From: Paraescarpia echinospica
Lineage: Eukaryota; Annelida; Polychaeta; Sabellida; Siboglinidae
Reading direction: 5' to 3'
Assembly (NCBI GenBank): GCA_020002185.1
Contig: CM034534.1
Location: 60,005,050 to 60,069,049 of the forward strand
DNA: 64,000 bases
Shown here: positions 57,140 through 64,000 of the stretch, piece by piece
Layout of the letters: every line of letters begins with the position of its first letter
Numbering within the stretch: the first letter of the stretch is position 1
Notes under the pieces: generated by a model
Databases searched by the model: none
The model's input: the letters and a program-made list of their open reading frames with translations, nothing else
What the model was told of the DNA's origin: nothing
Program-made: the position numbers and the translations under genes

Positions 57140-57675
57140 CAGGCCTCCGGGGCTTGTACCGACCAGCACCTTCACCGTATTACGATTTTTGTACGAAGAA
57201 AATGTAGCTTGCTGGGCTAGTCGCTGTTTCGGCTTTTATATGGGCCATCCACGACTACTCGTGTGTTTGCAAACTTCTTCTTGAAGTCCTCGGGTGAATA
57301 GTATAACACCAGGGGACCGTTTCACTAAGATATTAAACTCTTAAGAAAAATCCATCCTAGAACAGAATCTGACGGAAAAATCAAGGAGTATTTTCAAAAT
57401 GCGTTTCACTAACGTGATCGTTAAATTACTCTTAAGGCAAAGAGTGATATTTCCACCATGATAATAGATAATCTACACAGTTGGCACAATTTGGCGAAAG
57501 AGATTGAAGTTATCAAAAAATGTTTGAAAATTCGGCCCAACAACCACTTGTTAACAACATTTGACTTTTTGTTCACTGTGCGAAGAATTGAAACGACATC
57601 TTGCAGAAGCCACCGACACATCACAGGGGACACTATTTCCGCGTCACACACAGTGCAATATTTTGTTAGGAGCGT

Positions 57676-58146
57676 TGTCGCGCTTACATTTATCCGGGCG
57701 TTAAATAATATCCGGGTGACGTTTCTGCGCGTGCGCGTATCTAGGGGAATGTATTTAGCACCAGCTACGGCTGTCGCACTTTCATTTATTCGGGCGTTAT
57801 GTATGTTTATATATATACATATATTGATATATATGTCTATATATATATACATAAATTATAAAATGTTTGCTTCCTACAGACATAAACAATTTATGTCGTA
57901 AAACAGTTTCCCCTCCACGCACACGTCACGTGACTTACTCTTATTCTTGGTCACAAATCTGAAACAGCAAATTATAATTATGTACCCTAACTATAACGCT
58001 CGGATTACGACAACAAACGAAACATATTAAACTACTGGATATTATTTATCACTACGTAATCTACTGGTGCCAAATATTATGCCTTACATATGCACATAAA
58101 CATCACCCGGATAAAATTTAACGCCCGGATAAATGTAAGCGCGACA
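57676..58146. mobile_element. Nested foldback, 471 bp
   Basis: TGTCGCGCTTACATTTATCC with GGGCGTTAAAT and ATCCGGGTGA at the left returns inverted at the right (58,103-58,146) with about two changes. The interior has TA-rich tracts near 57,815-57,855. A diverged internal copy of TTTATTCGGGCGTTA lies at 57,786. Confidence 0.8.
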
Positions 58147-59039
58147 GCGTCATTGACATTGTTGACAATTTTCAGTTTACAAGAGCGTAGAGAGCGCCAA
58201 CAACTTAAACCGAAATTATGCAGTCGAGTAGTATAATGACATAAAGGGCAGTAGTGCTCAGGTTAAGTTAGATACAGCTTAAACTTTGCTTAAAATTGAT
58301 TAACAAATGTCACAACAACCTTGACCTTCGCAAAAGCCGTAAACCGCTACGCACACGTCAACCGAACACGACACTAATTAGGCACTTCAATGAATTCCGC
58401 AAACTGGGACGTTTCGCGTGCGTCGATTCGCTATCACCGCAGTCCGTCTCGTTTGCTGGGACTGCGGTGATCGCTTTGTTTCAACTGGTGTTTTCGCGCT
58501 CTATTTCCGGTCATTGACGTCATTCACTGCTGGGCCGCTGTCGAGAGTAGGTTGATCTTCGTCTACGTCGTTTAAATTTTGAAATTTGATCATAAGTAAG
58601 CTATATTACATCAGTTTTACGACCACCTCTGTGTTCATTTGCACATATTTTATATATAGCCGCGGATAGCCTAAAATATTTTGTGTTTAGCGTCATCTAT
58701 GAGTATTATTTAGTCTATGTTGAAAAAATTGGTGCTGCTCCGATGCAAAATATGGTTTTGCGCCGTTAAAAAAATCGTCACATTTGTAAGTTCTGTGTCT
58801 TGCGCGCGTCACTGGAGACTAATGTCGTGTAAACAAATCATGCTTTAGCAAATTTTTAACTTTAACCTTCCACACCATTGACCTATAAAATGTGTTCTTT
58901 TTATTTCCATGGTGAACTCATTTTGAATTCAGTCAAAATTTAGGGGAGTGATACATGCCCAATGTAAATCTGCTATGCACTGTTCAGTAAAAGGTCCTCT
59001 AGTACAAAAAATGGTCCGGTAAATATTATTCTACTAATC

Positions 59040-59910
59040 CCTGTTCATAGGTCAACTGTGAGCACTAGTTTAAATAAGTAGGCCATGTTAAAAGAGGCAT
59101 GTACAAGGTTACATAGCATGAAATTATATATTAACAACTTCCATTCCTCAAACGTTGATTGCGCCAATTCCGAATTAATTTGTACTACTAGTTGTATAAA
59201 AAATTGGTACTTACAAGGTCACATTTCATTAAAGTTTATATGTATTATTGTCTTTGACATTTGCAATCCCTCAAACGTCCAGTGTGCACATTTATTAATT
59301 AATTACGCCATTAATTTCAGTACATACGTCAAATGTGAAATATAAGTCAAATAAATAGGTAATGTTCTAATAGCCATTTACAAGTTTACATAGCATTAAA
59401 GTCATTATATTAGCAATTTTGCACCCAAATGATAATTGCCAATTTCCTAATTCATTTTCACCTAAATTATGTCATTTATATGGAATTAATCCCAGTATGT
59501 AGGTCAAATCTAGGTCAAAATGGAATGTAGGTCAACCGTGATGGTCAAGGCAAGGTCACCAAAATTGACATTTCCTAAAGGGTTGTACGGTTCATCCAGT
59601 GAGTGCATTTATGAATTAATTATGCCATAAATTCCGGTATATAGGTCAAATGTGAAATATAGGTCAAATAAATAGGTCAAGTTATAATAGCCGTTTAAAG
59701 GTTGCATAGTATTAAATTCATTATATTAGCAATATTCATACTTCAAACGTTAACAGTGCTCATTACCTAATTAATTTTCAGCTAAATGATGTAATTAATA
59801 GGAATTAATTCCATGCTGTGGGCCAAATCTAGGTCAACAATGGAATGTAGGTCAACTGTGAAGGTCAAGTCAAGGTCACCAAAAATTGACATTTCCTTAA
59901 GGGTTGCACC
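59040..59910 (+). repeat. ~319-bp tandem repeat rich in AGGTCA
   Basis: Diverged units recur at about 319 bp (AAATGTGAAATATAAGTCAAATAAATAGG at 59,329 and its like at 59,648; a further partial unit starts near 59,070). Each unit has several TAGGTCAA and ends with GTCAAGGTCACC, a good extended nuclear-receptor half-site. Confidence 0.7.
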
Positions 59911-61314
59911 ATTTTTGATTTCACATACACATACGTAAGTTAAAAGGTTCCAACGTTATTACTATTTTCCAATCAAATAAATGCAGTCCTCATGCAGCCT
60001 GTGCACAAGAACTGGACTGAAAACCAATAAACAAAAAATGCCACCATTTTAAGATTTAAAAGTTGAATAGCGCCGCAAATATTGAAGATATAAAAAAAAT
60101 CAAAAAGGGTAGTAAACTACATATTATTATCCATCATGTGGCACCATTTAAATGATGATATAACATGTTATTTTGTTGTTGACATACCTACGTCACAGTT
60201 AGTAAATTCTAGCTGTTTATGATAATTAAAGAGTGGTGTAACGTCGTCTTAGAAATTGGCATTTTAGGACCGTTTTTATGGACTGTATCCAGGATGAATT
60301 GTTAGTGAAACACAGTTTTTCATTTTCGCTCCTAAGTAAGGTGAACACTCGATTTTATGGAGCAAAATCAGGATTAAGAGCTCTTAAGAATGTTAGTGAA
60401 ACGGTCCCCAGTTTCTTGGACGGCCACCAATCTGTTTCTCCCCACTGTAAGTTAATGAAATTTATCCATGTGACAAAGATGGTTGTGACAGTGCCAGTGG
60501 CCTGAGATATGTCTAACATGCGACTCCGTTCGAAATGCGTGTTGTGACGTCTTCGTTTCATCAGCGTGATTAGAAATTGGTCCTCGACTGATATGGAAGG
60601 AATGATCCCATGAAAATACCTCAGTTCATGGGCCAATGTCCCAAAAAGTGTACAATTAGGTTTTAACAGGTCCAAAAATAAATGTTTAATTCTAAACAAT
60701 TAAGTTATATTTTCTCATTGCACATATATTGAGGCATATTTTTCATAAATGGGTCAATGTAATATGGGTTACTTTTGTTATGACAGTCACTTGAAGTCAA
60801 ACATGATTTTCATCGCGTGTCCAGCGTCATCGACGAAAAATTACAATATTTGCTACAATTAGAGCATTTTAAATTACATGTAAAGGGGAAAATGTTTTGG
60901 ATCATCTAGTGTACATGCCATTTAATAAGAATCAAGAGGTAGACGATTAAATTTGACTTGGAAACATTCTTTTTCTTCGTTATTACTTTGGTGATAGTTT
61001 TTTTTAACTCTGTTGTTTCTTGGAATGGCCTATTTTCAATTAGTGAAGCTCTCTCAGAAAAGTGTGTCGAATTATAACTGATACATAATCAGTAACCCTG
61101 ATCAGTTATCTTTGTGTGTGCCAACTGTCATATGCGTCCGGGGATCGAGACTAGGCAAACTGTGAGCTAAGAAATGGGTATATACTGATGACGCTGGACA
61201 CGCAATATAGCTTTAATTGAAGACAATCATTATCCTTCGTCACAAATTACAAAACAACTACGAACACCATTTTAAACATGCAGCGGCATGGACAATAATG
61301 TCTACATTGAATTC

Positions 61315-61929
61315 TTATTGTTCCTTATAGTCAGTCAAAGTATATTTCTGCACCTTCGTACCATCTTTCACGGCATCCTTCTTGCCTGGCAGAAGTGTAA
61401 ATTTATCCGGTCTCTTCATGAACTCCTTCACGGGTAACGGCCTACGTCTGGCCTTCAAGTGTTGTGCTGTGTTTTGTCCTGCGAAGTCATTCTTGCGGAG
61501 AACGTATCGTCGGTCTAGGTGCAACTTCTTCGCGACCATGCTTCCTGCCCGACTTCTCTTCAGGTGACGTCCTGTGAAGAGTGACTGCCTTTTTTTGACT
61601 GGAATATCTTGCATTTCCATCAGTGATTCATGGGCAGCGAGAACCTTTCTCACTTCTTTGTTTCGCGAAGGGTTCAATCCGTCCTTCCTCATTATTACGT
61701 CAGCACGGCGTATCAGCGTTGTCAAAACGGTGTTTATGGGAGTCGTATCAGGTCTTGTTTGCCCTGATCCTTCTTTCTGATTACGAGTAGAGCTCTTTAA
61801 ATGATTCTCCAAAACCCATACACGTCTTTGCAGCCTCTTCGTCTTCACCTTCAAGGCGTTTAGCTTCTTTTGGACAGATGACTTCCTTTTCCTGGGTAGG
61901 TTTCCAGCAGTCGGTATTTCAGCTGTCAT
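61315..61929 (-). CDS. Basic coiled-coil protein of an uncharacterised invertebrate family (part)
   Basis: 204-codon minus-strand frame. The N-terminal 60 residues are Lys/Arg-rich with a probable coiled coil (RKRKSSVQKKLNALKVKTKR). The middle has NKEVRKVLAAHESLM, and the C-terminal part has VAKKLHLDRRYVLRK and VKEFMKRPDKFTLLPGKKD. The last block resembles the V-x-F-(Y/F)-x-R-D ... GKKD/ET segment of large proteins that occur in many copies in marine invertebrates and behave like mobile-element products; this is from memory and tentative. The expected continuation after KYTLTD is absent: the frame ends DYKEQ-stop. The ATG at 61,929 may not be the true start, because possible upstream exons exist. 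Confidence 0.5.
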   Translation of the reverse strand: MTAEIPTAGNLPRKRKSSVQKKLNALKVKTKRLQRRVWVLENHLKSSTRNQKEGSGQTRPDTTPINTVLTTLIRRADVIMRKDGLNPSRNKEVRKVLAAHESLMEMQDIPVKKRQSLFTGRHLKRSRAGSMVAKKLHLDRRYVLRKNDFAGQNTAQHLKARRRPLPVKEFMKRPDKFTLLPGKKDAVKDGTKVQKYTLTDYKEQ

Positions 61930-62558
61930 GTCAGCTCCTAATTATTGTGCTACTGATGAATGTAGTTAGAGAAAATTCATCTTCACGACCAAGGTTTCTC
62001 TGAAGGAAACAAACAAGGACACAGGTTGTACTTAAGTTAAGAAGACAGCAAATTCCAATGTTCTTATAACATAAACTATGATTATTAAACCGGGAATTAT
62101 ATGTTTTTGAAAATACGGTTTACAAATATGTGTTAGTGTCATAATGTAACAGAAATAAGTATATATCACCATGCGGGCGGTAGTCTGTGAGACCACTGTA
62201 AAGTTGTGTCCATAACAAGAACATCGGTTTTCATAATTATAGCCCATGCAGTTGGTTTGTAAACGATAGCAATCCTCCACTGTGACCTATATATTACACG
62301 GAAGAAACCTGCCTTACTTAGCATGCACAACATAAAGCAACACATGCAGCCAAATATAAATTATGCTCTTCTGCGAATATTGGCTTAGTTGTACATTATC
62401 TTGTTACATATTTCTGAAAAGAATATCATATATCTTGCAGAGTTAGTATCATAAATCGTATGGTGTAATAGTTTACAAGTTTGTAACACAACACACAATG
62501 CCTGATAATGGTACGTATTCTGAGTCAGCCAAACTCTGCGAAGACGGAGGCACCTCAC

Positions 62559-62968
62559 TTGTAGTAGGTGGAAGGGATGGGTCGTGTCTCTTCCACTGTA
62601 GGAGTTGCCGCTGCAGATGTCTTGCTCTGTATGCAAACATTTACATTTTACACATTAATAATAAATCACTTCTACATTAAACATTGATATGTAACAGAAA
62701 TTTTACATGTAATATTAAAATAAATATAGACAATTACTTGAAGAAAAGTCAAACTCAAGACAAATATGTTATCGTACGCTACTTACATTTATAGCTTTGC
62801 GAGCTCGCTGAGCTCTCAGCTTATGGTCTGGGAGGTATCTTGCGCAGACATGATATGCCCGGTTCTGAGCGGACGATGGGCCAAGAAGTGGGGGTCTTGT
62901 GCTATCTTTCTATCTCGGTAACGGTGCGAGATCTTAGCACAATACATTTGCGTGTCGTGGCTTGCCAT
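62559..62968 (-). other. Candidate upstream exons of the 61.3-kb gene
   Basis: Exon A, 62,787-62,968: ATG at 62,968, MASHDTQMYCAKISHRYRDRK. After one frameshift near 62,880 it continues YLPDHKLRAQRARKAIN and a GTAAGT donor. Exon B, 62,559-62,626: TTTGCATACAG acceptor, SKTSAAATPTVEETRPIPS, then a GTGAGG donor. The phase-0 join between them works. I could not find an in-frame acceptor linking exon B to the frame at 61,929. It may be decayed, or the true middle exon is unrecognised. Confidence 0.4.
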
Positions 62969-64000
62969 GATTATGCCTCTTTGGTTGACAGGGTATTCTA
63001 AAAAATGTAGAACGCAGTATTAATTATTCTGTATTTAGTTTTGTGTGAAACGCTTAAATGCTTTTGAAAATAATTCAATGAGATGAGCAGATCACGTGAG
63101 ATAACGGATACAGTAGTATGTAAGCGATATGCGTTGCAGGATCACACCCATAGCTGCCTGTCCAGCCTTACTGCCGTGAGTGAGTAAGCCCATTGGCCAT
63201 AATTCTTCAAATTACCTTTTAATATCACCCAAATGCATTATATTGTTTTGCTACCTGTCTTGTTCTTCAAACGTATATTAATAGCTATTATATAAACGGA
63301 AATTATTCTTAGATATGTTGATTTTATCATTAATCAGCAAGTGTCCAGCGTCAGTATGGTTTGTTTGTAATAAAGTTAGGATGTCAGTGTCAACTACAGC
63401 CGGTAAATATACATTTGGTTAAATTGGCGTGTCCAGCGTCATCAAGTTGCTTAGACATTAGGATTGTCATATATTAACTTTCCCGCAGATTAACGTATCA
63501 AATTATCGTTCATTGGTTTGTTAGAACACAGCTGTTAAGTATACTAACGCTATAAGTGGTGTTACCTTTATTAATTTACCACATTAGCCTTATTCTATTA
63601 CACCATTTCATATGAAAAACGTACATATAGGACCACAACTCATAAAATATTTATTGTAGGAAGAAAAAAAAACCCACCAGCATAGAGGCGACCGCCACGG
63701 ATGCTCTGATCACTGTAGTTCCTACATATCAAAGTAGAATGCGCTCTCAGCAGTCTTTCTCGGTAATCCCACAGATGACGATGGACACGCAGTGACGCTG
63801 GACACGCTCCAATATCGGTTTTATCCTTATTTGACCAAGAAATATTGTGAATATTGCTATTGCCATTGTTGGGGTTATAGCATGGTGGTAGCTGGTATGT
63901 ACGAAAACATAAAAAACGGCGTAAGTTTCCTATTGTTTTGAAGATAGCCTTTTCTATCTATGACGCTGGACACGCAGCTAAAACGCCACTCCATATTTTT
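62969..64000. other. Intergenic DNA with TGACGCTGGACACGC motifs
   Basis: AT-rich sequence to the end of the window. Apart from the repeated motif near 63,338-63,353, 63,427-63,442, 63,776-63,807 and 63,961-63,975, no gene is seen. Confidence 0.5.

Larger units (their letters stand above)
57313..60408. mobile_element. 3.1-kb element of the same family
   Basis: Begins with the same ~115 bp as the MITE and ends with the same ~50 bp. It is also flanked by CAG on both sides (57,310-57,312 and 60,409-60,411). The interior has no transposase frame. It contains a nested foldback (57,676-58,146) and an AGGTCA-rich tandem repeat. Either this is a longer non-autonomous form or a MITE that received further insertions. 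Confidence 0.8.
56690..60660 (-). pseudogene. DDE_Tnp_4 (Harbinger-like) transposase relic in three pieces
   Basis: Minus strand, N to C: 60,412-60,660 carries the helix-turn-helix region (VEDQFLITLMKRR, TTIFVTWINF, then WWPSK). 57,140-57,312 continues YYSPEDFKKKFANTRVVVDG (first Asp) and, frameshifted, YKNRNTVKVLVGTSPGG-like sequence. 56,690-56,974 gives SYISPAYGG, then GDSIMADKGFNVQDL (second Asp) and SKKVHVERIIG (catalytic Glu). Two elements sit exactly between these pieces. Frameshifts and stops show it was already decaying. Such transposases often carry an N-terminal THAP finger; none is visible upstream. Confidence 0.85.
60814..63975. repeat. Dispersed 15-bp motif TGACGCTGGACACGC, seven copies
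   Basis: Plus strand near 61,189, 63,776 (one change), 63,793 and 63,961. Minus strand near 60,815, 63,338 (one or two changes) and 63,427. Flanking bases are not conserved beyond GA/AT at the 5' side. Copies surround the gene pieces at 61,315-62,968. Confidence 0.85.

Noticed and set aside
57421..57852. 143-codon minus-strand frame in the 3.1-kb element
   Set aside because: It crosses a nested foldback and a TA-rich tract, and no domain is visible.

Overview
The window looks like nuclear DNA from a marine invertebrate, probably a lophotrochozoan such as a mollusc, or a cephalochordate. Reasons: a spliced host gene for a ciliary protein; animal-type retrotransposons (RTE/BovB-like, CR1-like, Ty3/gypsy); a DDE_Tnp_4 transposase relic; many miniature inverted-repeat elements; and long simple-sequence arrays. 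The species cannot be fixed from the sequence alone.

Layout. 1-18 kb is mostly unique, AT-rich intergenic DNA. It holds GC-richer islands with homeodomain-type TAATTA cores (about 4.3-4.7, 12.7-13.1, 16.0-16.3 and 17.5-18.0 kb) that could be cis-regulatory elements, a candidate promoter near 2.0-2.3 kb, and an eight-copy 79-bp satellite at 7.66-8.30 kb. The one confident host gene is BBIP1 (BBSome-interacting protein 1), two coding exons on the minus strand at 19,546-20,654.

21.1-46.8 kb is a nest. An old RTE retrotransposon is broken in three places: by a Ty3/gypsy gag scrap in its 5' part; by an 8.6-kb imperfect palindrome (21,832-30,458); and by a 13.6-kb block (31,479-45,114). That block starts with a nearly complete CR1 element and ends with a second, 5'-truncated CR1 copy. 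Between the two CR1 copies lies a 7.1-kb element with identical 215-bp terminal inverted repeats (36,000-43,115). It carries an intact intronless gene for a NADAR-domain protein with its own TATA box, Kozak start and AATAAA signal. Upstream of the gene is an array of about 13 CTCF-like motifs alternating with E2F-like motifs. The palindrome and the NADAR element share a ~300-bp core and a ~51-bp minisatellite, so they appear to belong to one family that I do not recognise. No transposase is visible in either.

46.8-64 kb is a second mobile-element neighbourhood: a Ty3/gypsy integrase relic, an 845-bp GGGGCA-type array, a CACT array, several foldback elements, and a DDE_Tnp_4 transposase relic split precisely by two members of one inverted-repeat family with 3-bp CAG/CTG target duplications. 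Next comes a lineage-type protein gene in pieces (61.3-63.0 kb). A 15-bp motif, TGACGCTGGACACGC, recurs on both strands around it.

Main leads: the NADAR/palindrome family and its regulatory array; a canonical -1 frameshift heptamer (TTTAAAC directly before the stop codon) joining CR1 ORF1 and ORF2; and the CR1-flanked block, which has the layout expected from integration of a circular molecule, though mis-assembly could give the same picture.
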